Assembly (NCBI GenBank): GCA_945875975.1
Contig: CAMCMD010000056.1
Coordinates: 1-11,289, forward strand
Direction of reading: 5' to 3'
Origin: Rickettsia typhi
Lineage (GTDB): Bacteria > Pseudomonadota > Alphaproteobacteria > Rickettsiales > Rickettsiaceae
Length of the DNA: 11,289 nucleotides
The notes beneath the pieces are model-generated. The model did not search any database. It saw only the letters and a list, made by a program, of their open reading frames with translations, and had not been told where the DNA came from. This document shows, piece by piece, positions 1-7,985 of this stretch. A program made the position numbers and the translations under genes. How positions within the stretch are numbered: position 1 is the stretch's first letter; each line of letters opens with the position of its first letter.

Positions 1-2
1 AT

Positions 3-149
3 TCATTCTCAATGACACAAAAAGAACTTGAATCAAGCCTAGGGGTTGATAATCTTTTTGCTGAAGAAAATATAGATTGGAAGCAATTCGTGCTTGATGA
101 GATGTTTATCGGTATTGCTAAGAAAATTGACAAAGACACTTGGTATTAA
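3..149 (+). CDS. C-terminal end of an unrecognised protein (5' end outside window)
   Basis: An open frame runs from the window edge to a TAA at 147-149 and gives 48 residues ending in DKDTWY. The frame is open to the first base, so this is probably the tail of a longer gene. An ATG at 12-14 is in frame, but no ribosome binding site is visible because the window starts there. The segment is acidic, with ELES, EEN and DW, and ends with lysines and aromatic residues. No domain is recognised. A perfect inverted repeat lies 35 bp after the stop and could end its transcript. Confidence 0.5.
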   Translation, partial: SFSMTQKELESSLGVDNLFAEENIDWKQFVLDEMFIGIAKKIDKDTWY

Positions 150-184
150 ACTTCGGGCTAAATTTTCTAAGTGAACCGGGTCCA

Positions 185-228
185 GGTTGAGTAGAGCAGC
201 TGAAGTGATTTAGCTGCTCTACTCAACC
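185..228. repeat. Perfect 17-bp inverted repeat with 10-nt loop
   Basis: The left arm at 185-201 (GGTTGAGTAGAGCAGCT) is the exact reverse complement of the right arm at 212-228, with GAAGTGATTT between them. Nine of the 17 base pairs are G-C, high for this AT-rich region, so a stable stem would form on either strand. No T-run follows on either side, so a canonical rho-independent terminator is not supported, although the position just after a stop codon suits a transcript end. The right arm contains the stop codon of the minus-strand intron-maturase relic. It could be a Rickettsia-type palindromic element or a mobile-element end; this is not resolved. Confidence 0.75.
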
Positions 229-389
229 ACGGGGCCTTTAAGGTGTCTACGAATTTTGGTATCAGCTGCATTTTTAAGGTAGAGTGGTTTTGATTTGCCA
301 TTCTTGTCTTTAGTTATGCAATGAAACCGCCAGTTATCTCCACCAAGGCGTGTAAAATACTTCTTTACAATCCATTGTTTTTCCTTATT
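219..389 (-). pseudogene. Group II intron reverse transcriptase/maturase, C-terminal remnant
   Basis: On the minus strand a 56-codon frame contains the signature C-terminal segment of group II intron-encoded proteins: NKEKQWIVKKYF, then LGGDNWRFHC, then LYLKNAADTKIRRHLKG. In complete proteins this follows the RT and maturase (X) domains, usually after a 'HPNKSK' stretch, and is itself followed by a short ANPYDPEWE-like end. Here similarity starts abruptly at NKEKQ, just after an in-frame stop at 390-392, and the end is replaced by GPVVE and a stop inside the inverted repeat at 185-228. There is no RT catalytic core, no start codon and no recognisable intron domain V, so it is a dead fragment. 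The family call rests on motif recognition, not on a search. Confidence 0.75.
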
Positions 390-416
390 TTATAATTTAA
401 TATTTATAAGGAGTAA

Positions 417-533
417 TCTGCTAAGAAAACCAATTTAAAATTTGAGGCAGTACTTTCGGAACTGAAGCAAGAATTGATTCAATCTATTTCCGATTTACTT
501 TTTGAATTATTAGTTTATAATCTTATTAGGTAA
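417..533 (+). pseudogene. Start-less ORF relic, unrecognised
   Basis: A 38-codon frame ending at TAA 531-533 gives a coherent helical peptide containing AKKTNLKFEAVLSELKQELI and later SISDLLFELLV. There is no ATG, GTG or TTG in frame. Upstream, at 409-413, lies a good AAGGAG-like ribosome binding site (408-413 reads AAGGAG when the bases around 409 are included). The bases after it (TAATCTGCTAAG) look like a start 'ATGGCTAAG' that has lost a base and been mutated. This suggests the 5' end of a former gene, perhaps a transposase, but no family can be assigned. It is short enough to be chance. Confidence 0.3.
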
Positions 534-742
534 GAATGCCGTTACTTCTCTTTGGTTGGACAAACGGAGTTCCATCCGGTTTAAATGGATTATCGAATTA
601 AAGTCTCTTCACTCCATCTTGAATTTAGAAAAATATCACACTAGCTAAGGCATAATGTCAATATTAGTCCTAAGTTAAAGATATTAATAATTAATCAAAA
701 TACTTAAACTTAAATCTATTAACCTTAATTCAGGATCAATCC
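534..742. other. Non-coding, apparently decayed stretch
   Basis: No frame of useful length with a start and ribosome binding site is visible here on either strand. Short open runs are scattered and unrelated. The last ~80 bases are very AT-rich and probably carry the promoter of the small gene at 743, but no hexamer pair with good spacing could be picked. Confidence 0.4.
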
Positions 743-844
743 ATGACAGAAAAAGTACAAGACACTGTAGAAGAAATCAAAAAAGATGAAATTACAAAAA
801 CTGTTGAAGTTGTAGAAAAAGAAAATCAGGAAGAAGCTAAGTAA
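743..844 (+). CDS. Small charged protein, 33 residues
   Basis: ATG at 743-745 and TAA at 842-844 give a 33-residue peptide dominated by E, K, V and D. It begins MTEKVQDTVEEIKKDEI and ends ENQEEAK. It has no cysteine, no aromatic residue and no membrane segment, and reads as a single amphipathic or disordered helix. An AGGA at 732-735 lies at acceptable spacing before the ATG. A long imperfect hairpin starts 10 bases after the stop, as expected for the end of a small transcript. It could be a genuine small protein or a chance frame; the ribosome binding site and downstream hairpin favour the former. No function is recognised. Confidence 0.45.
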   Translation: MTEKVQDTVEEIKKDEITKTVEVVEKENQEEAK

Positions 845-853
845 TATTATGTT

Positions 854-898
854 GGTCAAAATTTGATTATAAGCAATTTTTATAGTCAAGCTTTGATC
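854..898 (+). terminator. Long imperfect hairpin after the 33-residue ORF
   Basis: Arms 854-871 and 881-898 pair over 18 positions, counting three G-U wobbles and one A-C mismatch, with a 9-nt loop at 872-880. The wobbles are in the plus-strand RNA; the minus-strand RNA would have A-C mismatches instead, so the structure is better as a plus-strand transcript. A weak ATTTTA run follows at 905-910. It could be a terminator or a stabilising 3' structure for the upstream small ORF. Confidence 0.4.
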
Positions 899-1131
899 GG
901 TAGAATTTTATAAAAAATAAATCAAGTTTAAAACGAAATAAATGCCATTTTTAAAAGGAATTATTTTTTAATATAGAATCATAAGTTAGGGTGCAAAGAT
1001 AGTGCTTTAAAACGCGCCTAAATCAGACGAAATTTTAAGGTAAAAATATAAAAATTAATAAATAACTACTATATTAATACTTTATTGGTATTTGACTAAA
1101 ATATATTTGAACTAAATTTTCAAAAAATTGA
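899..1131. other. AT-rich non-coding stretch
   Basis: No supported gene was found here on either strand. It is composed largely of A/T runs, with the GC-richer patch GCGCC near 1013-1018. Two short similar patches, ATAGTGCT near 1000 and 1149, are probably chance. Confidence 0.4.
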
Positions 1132-1161
1132 TTGACCAAGCTAAGAAAATAGTGCTACAAT
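1132..1161 (+). promoter_or_regulatory. Sigma70-like promoter with extended -10, pointing right
   Basis: TTGACC at 1132-1137 and TACAAT at 1156-1161 are separated by 18 bp, and a TG at 1153-1154 forms an extended -10 element (TGCTACAAT). Transcription would start near 1168 on the plus strand. No plus-strand gene follows. The convergent nuclease gene ends at 1235, so the product would be a short RNA or an antisense RNA to the nuclease mRNA 3' end. Chance promoter matches are frequent in AT-rich DNA, so this is only a candidate. Confidence 0.35.
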
Positions 1162-1234
1162 GAATACTGTAAAATCGGGCGTGTTTTCATAAAAAAACTG
1201 CGCTCAAAAACAAACAAAATCTAAAAACCAACTT

Positions 1235-2110
1235 TTATAATTTTAAAATTTCCTCGGGAGATAAACCTGTAGCAGTGGATATAGTTTTAATGTCTACTTT
1301 TTGCACCAGTAAGTTTTTAGCAATTTCTACTTTTACTCTAATTTCGGCTCTAATTTCAGCATCTTCAATTTTTTGCTGTTCTACCGCTAGATTGTCAAGT
1401 CGGGTTTTAGTCATTTTCTCGTAGGTGTTCAGTTCCTCTTCAGTCCAAGCAGCTTGATCTATTGCTTCAAAGGCTCTCCTAATAATTACGTCGCTACCGA
1501 TTAAATGCTCTATTTCGGCAAATGTACTAGCTTCTGCATGTTTAAAGAAATACAACCATTTTTGTTCAAGATTCTCCAACTGATCAATAGTTTTTTTAAA
1601 TTTCTCAAGTTCTAAAAATACGAAATAAAAATCTTTTAAATCATGCTCATAAGTTTCCGTATCTAACAGTCTATGCTCTGATTTAAAAGCCTCTTTTTCG
1701 GGAAACATAGTAAAATTAGCAATAGCTAAAAATATTACTGCTTTTAATTTAGCATATACTGCTAACTTCTTATGATTCTCGTCTTCTTTGATTACTTGCT
1801 GAGAATAGGCTTTAGCGGCATAAAACTGCGCTCTTTTTTCAAAACCTTTATGCTTACCGACCTGCATCTCGACTATCACTTGCTCGCCTTTTTGATCCTT
1901 ACATAGCACATCAACGATTGATTGTTTATAAGCGGCAATTTCAGGGTCTTGTATAGTTTTTAAAAATGTTACTTCAGTAATTTTCTCACTTCCTTCATAT
2001 TTTAGAATATCATTTAAAAAATGAATAAGAATATCCTTATTTTTCTCAGTACCGAAAATTTGCTTAAAGCAAAAATCATTTTTAGGATCAAGAAACTTTG
2101 AAAGAGCCAT
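1235..2110 (-). CDS. Rpn-family (PD-(D/E)XK) recombination-promoting nuclease / transposase-like protein
   Basis: The product is 291 residues from the chosen start. It matches the Rpn/PDDEXK_2 family, small cytoplasmic DNA endonucleases linked to RecA-independent recombination and often annotated as putative transposases. The N-terminal block LDPKNDFCFKQIFG is typical. The nuclease core is visible as SIVDVLCKD followed by VIVEMQVGKH, with Asp67 and Glu81-x-Gln83 as the probable metal-binding residues. The family block QFYAAKAYSQQ follows. The C-terminus (KNLLVQKVDIKTISTATGLSPEEIL) is the helix-turn-helix-like tail common in these proteins. The frame also opens at an ATG 14 codons upstream (to 2152). 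I prefer the Met at 2108-2110 because the family normally starts with 'MALSKFLDP'; neither has a strong ribosome binding site. It is full length and intact, downstream of traA on the same strand with 187 bp between. Confidence 0.85.
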   Translation of the reverse strand: MALSKFLDPKNDFCFKQIFGTEKNKDILIHFLNDILKYEGSEKITEVTFLKTIQDPEIAAYKQSIVDVLCKDQKGEQVIVEMQVGKHKGFEKRAQFYAAKAYSQQVIKEDENHKKLAVYAKLKAVIFLAIANFTMFPEKEAFKSEHRLLDTETYEHDLKDFYFVFLELEKFKKTIDQLENLEQKWLYFFKHAEASTFAEIEHLIGSDVIIRRAFEAIDQAAWTEEELNTYEKMTKTRLDNLAVEQQKIEDAEIRAEIRVKVEIAKNLLVQKVDIKTISTATGLSPEEILKL

Positions 2111-2297
2111 ATGACACAAACTAGTTATTTTAATTTTTAATCTCGGTAGCAAATCTTATTTTATAAATACTGAGACCTTATGCGTGATTATAACAGATTT
2201 ACGATTCCTTCGCAAAGTTTTTTGAGTACCACGTTAGTGAAAGAACCTTAATCTCTTTTACAATCTACACTCGGTATTTCTTTAATCACCGGAGAGA

Positions 2298-5200
2298 CTA
2301 CATACTCATGCCCATACCCTTGGTTTGCTTAATTGTTTGATGCTCTGTTTCCTCTAAATGTCGATTATCTAGCTCACGTTGAAAACTATTAATTTGTTTT
2401 ATAGTTTTATTAACCGTAATATTACAACGATTTTTATCGTATTCATGTAAATCGTGCTGCTGGTGTATCTCATTTCTTAAATAATGTATAACTAACTTCT
2501 TCCCTTCGGACAGAACCTCGTTTTGTTCAATATCGGATGTTCCGTGTTCGTCAAAACTCGAGATTAGTTTTTTATCAAGTTTGCTATCGATAGTCTCGGA
2601 TATTTCGTGTTCTAATTTTGCAGCTAGCTGCATTGATTCTAATCTCCACTGGGTGACATTAACATCCATCCCGTGCTGAAGCCTGTAATCTACAAGCTGA
2701 TGGGCTATTGATCGTTGTATTTCAGCTCCAAAATACTCCGTATCTTTGAGCAGCGGGTCATTTTTTATAATCTCGGTAAGTTTACCTCCTCCGGTTTCGG
2801 TAATTTTGTAAGCTTTTACAATAATATCATCATCTTTTTTAATAGATAAATACTTCTCAGGATTGTTTAATACAATATTTTCAATTACATACCCGCTCAC
2901 CTTGGTTAATTTATCGCTAAGGCGTTCGCATTGTAGTGTATATGATAATGGTTTTGGTGTATCCGGATTTTCTACGTTCCACATACCGTTGCATAAATAG
3001 TTAATATGATCTTTATTATTCAACTCAAATACGCTTCTACTTATTAAGGCCTTGGTCTGTACAAGAGAAAGAGGAATAAAATCTTGCGACTGTACTTTAT
3101 CAAAGGCGTAATTTATTGTCGCTTGTCTTAATTTATCAAAATTAACTTTTTTAGGTATTAAGTTGTTACTTTTTGCATGAACTAGCTCTATATCGACCTG
3201 ATTAATTATGCTATTAAGTGCAAACGAGACAAACTCGGGGTTTAGTTTACCGTTATGGGTTTGAGAAATACTAATTCTAGCTTGCTGCCAATTATATGCC
3301 GTAGCAACCTGATCTATCAGAGCTTTAGGTTGTTCATCTTTATATTTTATAGTGTTACGCAGAGAAGCCAAAAACTCTTGTTCACCTATCATAATTCCCA
3401 ATCTATCTTGCAATGTGGCTGCTTGTTCCTTGTGGCTAGTCAAGTTGTTTAGGTTGGTTGTAATATGATAATTCTCCAAAGCCTTATCTATAACCTGATA
3501 GGTTTTATTTATATCTAACTCATATTTCAATAAATCAGATACTTCGGCTTCTTGTAAAACGCCTTCTTTAATAGAAGATTCGACCATGGCTTTTACTTCT
3601 TCAAATAACTCCGGCTTATTTTGTATAGATCTTACGGCTTGTAAAATCTTATCGTTATCTATCTTATATTTATAATCATCGTCAGACATATTCAGACCGA
3701 GTTCTAATAAAAACTCTTGCTCTTTTTTAACATTCTCAAACAACTCAGGCATAGATTTACTGTTTATCTTAGCTTGCTCAAATTCATCATAACGAGGTTT
3801 AACATAATTATTTAAAGCTTCATTACGATAAGATACCAAATGAGCAAGATGTTTATCTTGATCAATAGCGTCTAATTCACTGATCAATTGACCGTCGGTA
3901 ATATCGCTACCCCATAATCTTGCTTGGTTGATCATGAAACCACCTTGTCCCGTGCATATTTTCTCAAAATATCGGACTTTGTCTTTGAGTGTATTTAAAT
4001 CTTTTATCCCTTTGTCATAACTATGTTTAAAGCTATTTAGCAGCTCTTCTTCGCCAATATTATATTTTCTGATATAAACTAGATCCTCTTGGAGTTTAGT
4101 GTGGTCGACATAAATTATTCCTTTTAAAGATTCATTATGTTGATATTCGCTACCGAGGAACTCATCAACCGTTTTAGCTTTAAAGCTATTAATTACCGGA
4201 TTAAATATTTCTCTAATTTCTAATATTCCGCCTATATCGCGTTTTTGCAAGATATCGTTAAAATCACCGATCTGCTCCGGTCTTACGACTCTGACCACCG
4301 CTCCATGTTCTGATAAACTATTGCTAGCCTCAAAAATAGTTTTATTAGTGATTGCCCCGTCACCGTCATTATCGGCTGCTATAATTATTTGTTCTCCTCC
4401 TTGCGGTACGTAATTTTTAATATTATGAATTCCGAGTGAACATATTATTTTAGCATCTATACCGGCATATTGAATCGATAAAGCCGTCTCGAGCCCTTCT
4501 GCTATTATCGTGATCGTCTTATGATTTTTTAAAAGCTGATTTTGTAAGTTTTGTATATTACGATTCGGACTACTGATTTCTACAAAAGAACCGGTGATTT
4601 TACCGAACGACTTCCGAGGAGTCGCTATATTGGCTTTACCGAGAGTTTTGCTGCTTAGAAGTAGTTGTTGCCCGCCGGTAATCTCCCCGTCTTTATTTCT
4701 AGCAAAAGCAACTATTGCAGGTAACGTTTTTTGAATAGACGGTTCGTAAATAGTTGTAGTTCTAATGTCGTCACCTACCTTATCTTGAAAACTTCCAAGA
4801 TCTATTTTTCTTGTTTTGACCAGATAACGTGCGGCGGTAGAAGTATGAAGAATCTCTTTACTTTTTGCATACAGAGTTTCTGTTTTTTTCGCAGAAACCG
4901 TCTCTTCCGCTTTTTCCCTACCCTTCTCTTTGTGATGATCTACGTATCTATCATTTAAATTATGTAAGTTAACTATGTTTGAAGTCTTATTATTGATACC
5001 GACGATCCCGCGTAAATAATCGGCAGCTTCTTTGAAATCACAAGCTTTTACATCACGCACCAAATCAAATAAATCACCGCCGACACCTTTTTCAAAGTCA
5101 TACCAATTACCCCGTTTTTCACCGCTAATCATAACGGCGGTACCTCCCGATTGACCGAAACGTAACTGTTTACCGTCCGATAATTGTTTATTAGGCTCGC

Positions 5201-7985
5201 CTAGTAGATCTAAGGCTATTTTCTCTGCACTCCATTTGATTTCTTGTCGTAAGTTTTGATTTTCTTGTTCATAATTAACCGTACTAGCTTTTTGTTTTGT
5301 TAATAAATAATCTCTATTTGCATAAAACCTCTCTTTAGGAGTCATATTCTGTTTTACTACGGATACGGTATTAGTAAAATGAGACTGTTGTTGCGGCAAG
5401 GTTGTAGCGTTAACGGTTGAAATATCATTACCGGACTTACTTGCTATATTATTTGAAGACTTTGTAATGCTATTATTACTCCTACCCTTTTGATTGATAT
5501 TGTAGCCTCCTACTACCGCTTTTTCTTCTAATACAAAAGCTTCTTCATCGGTTACGCTAGAAGACTTTGCCGGAGACTCATTATATTCATTTACTAATTC
5601 TAGAATCTCAAAAGCCTCAGCTTTACTAACCTCCGGCTTTTCAAAGACGTAATAATCCCTATCAACGGAGCTTTTATCGATAAATGAAGTAATCCCGCTT
5701 TTAAGTCTCTCACTGAGCTTATCAACGGTTTTAGCAAACACCCCTTTGCTTTCCGAGAGGCTCTTAGCTTCTAGATCTTCTTTTGTATAATAATTAAGGC
5801 TGCTACCCGCTTCCGGATTAAAGCCTAATTGTTTTATAAGATGATTATCGGTTTTTGTCGCAACCTTGTTTGTATATAGATGAATATCGTTGATATGACG
5901 ACTCATAGCAACGTAAGAGTTTTTACTCGTTGAGAATCCGTCATGTAATACATATACGTCTCTAATCGAGCTGCCTTGCGCTTTATAGACGGTAGAGGCA
6001 TAACCGTGCTTGAAGCCGCTAAATTCACTAAGGTTAAACTCTACCTCTTTTTTGTTATCTAGTGTTACCGTAAATTTTGAACTACTCAATGATTTAACTA
6101 TGCCGAAATCTCCGTTACTTACACCGATCTCTTTATTACTTTGATTAAAAACAATACGGTCACCTTTCATAAAGCAGTAATTCTTACCGTCTTTGGTAAT
6201 TAATACCTCTTCTCCGCTTAAAATATTTTTAGCGACAAGTAGCTCTCTTGCACCTGCATTTAAGCTATCAACGTCGGTATTTTTAACGGCTATAATTAGC
6301 CTATTTTCAACAGACTCAGTACTGTTATTCCAAGAAGTTAGTAGTGATTCCATGGAATCTATTTTTGTATCCGCGCTATTTAAGCGATTATTGGACTTTA
6401 GTACGTTAATGCCTTGTTTAATGTTGCCTTCAGAAAATGCTAAAGCTACGTCTTTACTCCACTCGCTTTCTTGCCTTCTGATATCGTTCATCTCATACGA
6501 ACCGAATTTATCGGCAAAGACTTCAAACATTCCGCCTCGCCCGATAGAAGATAGCTGCCGCTCGTCCCCCGCCAATATAACATTACAACTTTTGCTAGCT
6601 GCTATACGCAAAACTTCAGAATAATCGTCATTACCAACCATTCCCGCTTCATCTATAATAATTAAGCTGTTTTTAGGAAGATCTACTTTAGAATTGTAAA
6701 GTTTAAATAAGAAACCTTTGATCGTATCGCATTTATCATAACCCACTCGAGCTAATTCCCTTGAAGCTTTATGGGTGGGAGCAAGCGCGATCACGTTTAT
6801 TTGGGAATAGTTAGCAATTGAAGCTAATTTACCGAGTACGTGACTTTTACCGCTACCTGCACGCCCCTTGAGAATTTTGATACCGCTATCCGCTAGTGTT
6901 AGATGTGCCAGAGCTTCTTGTTGTTGATTGCTTAAAGATTGATCTTCATTGATTATTTTACTAATGATACTAGCCTCAAAGCTTGAATCCATAGTCATTA
7001 AATTCTTTTGCTTCTCTATGTATTCACCGAGTCGTATTACTTTTAATTCTTCGGCTCTTACTTCTGGTGTAGTATAAAAACCCGCCTCTCCTCCGCCTTC
7101 GTGGTATAGAGGTGTTATTTGATCGGAATTTAGAGCGTCAAGAACTAGGTTAGTAGCTTTTTCGGAATTAGGAATACATTTAACCGCCCGCATCAAATCG
7201 CCTCTACTAAAAATACTTGCTCTTTTTGTAATTCTGGCAATAACATCTACTCCTGTTTTTAGCGATTCTATGTCGGCGAATTTGCGCTCTTCATTGCGAA
7301 TTACACTCTCGTTTAGGACGCTACGCATACGAACCGGGCCGATATGTTCTTGCGGGGTTTCGCTAATTAAATCAACTCTGTTTTCTAAACCTAGTTCCTT
7401 GAAATAATCGTTGATTACGTCCCTTGTATTATGCTGCAACAATGTTTCTTCGGGAATAATAAAATTACCGTATTTTCCTGTTTTGAATTCAGGATTTAAA
7501 TCTCTTGCTTTCCTGTGGTATAACCGCCTACCGTCTTCCGTGAATCTCCTAGTAGTAACAAGTAAATGAGCATGCCAGTTTTTTTCACCGTCATGCGGCT
7601 CGTGAATATCTACTTGTACTGCAAGCCCATTCTTTACCCACTGCATTTTATCGATAATTCTATGAGTAATATTTATTCTATCTTGTAAATCTAATTCTTT
7701 ATCATCGGGCAGTGCTATTACTGCATCCTTTAAAAGTTGACTGTTATCTTTTCTTTCAATATGTTCTACTGCATTCATTAACTCACTTATGTTTTTGAAC
7801 TTTTGATCTACACCTTCTGGTATTATAATCTCATGATATACATTATCGCCTTTATTTGAAAAGTTATAAGTAATATTTGTTTTCTGATCTTTAATTATAG
7901 TTCTAGCATTATACGCACCCTTACAGCAAGCATTACCGCCGCTACCTCTACCTACTATTTCTATTCTTGCAAACTGAATTGCCAT
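2298..7985 (-). CDS. traA: TraA, Ti-type conjugative relaxase-helicase-primase
   Basis: This is a single intact 1895-residue protein that starts conjugation by nicking oriT and unwinding the transferred strand. The relaxase is at residues 1-240: probable catalytic Tyr25 in GAYNART, His51 in YHEIIIPEG, and the metal-binding HAH at 138-140 in NWHAHLLVTTRR. The SF1 RecD/TraI-like helicase is at about 345-710: Walker A GRAGSGKS (374-381), Walker B IIIDEAG (442-448), GDERQL (473-478), ASTVYKAQGSS (663-673) and YVAMSR (691-696). After a Ser/Asn-rich linker (about 800-880) comes a primase-associated domain (about 905-1000, with GNWYDFEKGVGGDLFDLV). A Toprim domain follows (about 1155-1250), with Glu1163 in EGLETA and DNDGDG at 1205-1210. 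The final ~600 residues are helical and charged and match nothing I recognise. The gene diverges from traD across a 333-bp gap. The start at 7985 fits the family's MAIxF/Y opening, but no clear ribosome binding site is visible. Confidence 0.93.
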   Translation of the reverse strand: MAIQFARIEIVGRGSGGNACCKGAYNARTIIKDQKTNITYNFSNKGDNVYHEIIIPEGVDQKFKNISELMNAVEHIERKDNSQLLKDAVIALPDDKELDLQDRINITHRIIDKMQWVKNGLAVQVDIHEPHDGEKNWHAHLLVTTRRFTEDGRRLYHRKARDLNPEFKTGKYGNFIIPEETLLQHNTRDVINDYFKELGLENRVDLISETPQEHIGPVRMRSVLNESVIRNEERKFADIESLKTGVDVIARITKRASIFSRGDLMRAVKCIPNSEKATNLVLDALNSDQITPLYHEGGGEAGFYTTPEVRAEELKVIRLGEYIEKQKNLMTMDSSFEASIISKIINEDQSLSNQQQEALAHLTLADSGIKILKGRAGSGKSHVLGKLASIANYSQINVIALAPTHKASRELARVGYDKCDTIKGFLFKLYNSKVDLPKNSLIIIDEAGMVGNDDYSEVLRIAASKSCNVILAGDERQLSSIGRGGMFEVFADKFGSYEMNDIRRQESEWSKDVALAFSEGNIKQGINVLKSNNRLNSADTKIDSMESLLTSWNNSTESVENRLIIAVKNTDVDSLNAGARELLVAKNILSGEEVLITKDGKNYCFMKGDRIVFNQSNKEIGVSNGDFGIVKSLSSSKFTVTLDNKKEVEFNLSEFSGFKHGYASTVYKAQGSSIRDVYVLHDGFSTSKNSYVAMSRHINDIHLYTNKVATKTDNHLIKQLGFNPEAGSSLNYYTKEDLEAKSLSESKGVFAKTVDKLSERLKSGITSFIDKSSVDRDYYVFEKPEVSKAEAFEILELVNEYNESPAKSSSVTDEEAFVLEEKAVVGGYNINQKGRSNNSITKSSNNIASKSGNDISTVNATTLPQQQSHFTNTVSVVKQNMTPKERFYANRDYLLTKQKASTVNYEQENQNLRQEIKWSAEKIALDLLGEPNKQLSDGKQLRFGQSGGTAVMISGEKRGNWYDFEKGVGGDLFDLVRDVKACDFKEAADYLRGIVGINNKTSNIVNLHNLNDRYVDHHKEKGREKAEETVSAKKTETLYAKSKEILHTSTAARYLVKTRKIDLGSFQDKVGDDIRTTTIYEPSIQKTLPAIVAFARNKDGEITGGQQLLLSSKTLGKANIATPRKSFGKITGSFVEISSPNRNIQNLQNQLLKNHKTITIIAEGLETALSIQYAGIDAKIICSLGIHNIKNYVPQGGEQIIIAADNDGDGAITNKTIFEASNSLSEHGAVVRVVRPEQIGDFNDILQKRDIGGILEIREIFNPVINSFKAKTVDEFLGSEYQHNESLKGIIYVDHTKLQEDLVYIRKYNIGEEELLNSFKHSYDKGIKDLNTLKDKVRYFEKICTGQGGFMINQARLWGSDITDGQLISELDAIDQDKHLAHLVSYRNEALNNYVKPRYDEFEQAKINSKSMPELFENVKKEQEFLLELGLNMSDDDYKYKIDNDKILQAVRSIQNKPELFEEVKAMVESSIKEGVLQEAEVSDLLKYELDINKTYQVIDKALENYHITTNLNNLTSHKEQAATLQDRLGIMIGEQEFLASLRNTIKYKDEQPKALIDQVATAYNWQQARISISQTHNGKLNPEFVSFALNSIINQVDIELVHAKSNNLIPKKVNFDKLRQATINYAFDKVQSQDFIPLSLVQTKALISRSVFELNNKDHINYLCNGMWNVENPDTPKPLSYTLQCERLSDKLTKVSGYVIENIVLNNPEKYLSIKKDDDIIVKAYKITETGGGKLTEIIKNDPLLKDTEYFGAEIQRSIAHQLVDYRLQHGMDVNVTQWRLESMQLAAKLEHEISETIDSKLDKKLISSFDEHGTSDIEQNEVLSEGKKLVIHYLRNEIHQQHDLHEYDKNRCNITVNKTIKQINSFQRELDNRHLEETEHQTIKQTKGMGMSM

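Noticed and set aside
2111..2152. Fourteen-residue N-terminal extension of the Rpn-like nuclease (MLPRLKIKITSLCH)
   Set aside because: The extension has no ribosome binding site and does not look like the family start; the internal Met giving MALSKFLDPK fits better. It cannot be fully excluded.
2153..2297. Gap between traA stop and the nuclease, searched for a terminator
   Set aside because: No GC-rich stem followed by a T-run on the minus strand was seen, so no terminator is claimed.
3255..3452. Plus-strand 65-codon open frame
   Set aside because: It lies entirely inside traA on the opposite strand, has no ribosome binding site or recognisable protein, and is a shadow frame.
4731..4958. 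Plus-strand 75-codon open frame
   Set aside because: It is antisense to the traA primase-region coding sequence; the Phe/Cys/Arg-rich product is typical of a shadow frame.
6193..6624. Plus-strand 143-codon open frame with hydrophobic Ser/Leu-rich product
   Set aside because: It is antisense to the traA helicase domain, whose motifs clearly read on the minus strand; there is no ribosome binding site and no family.
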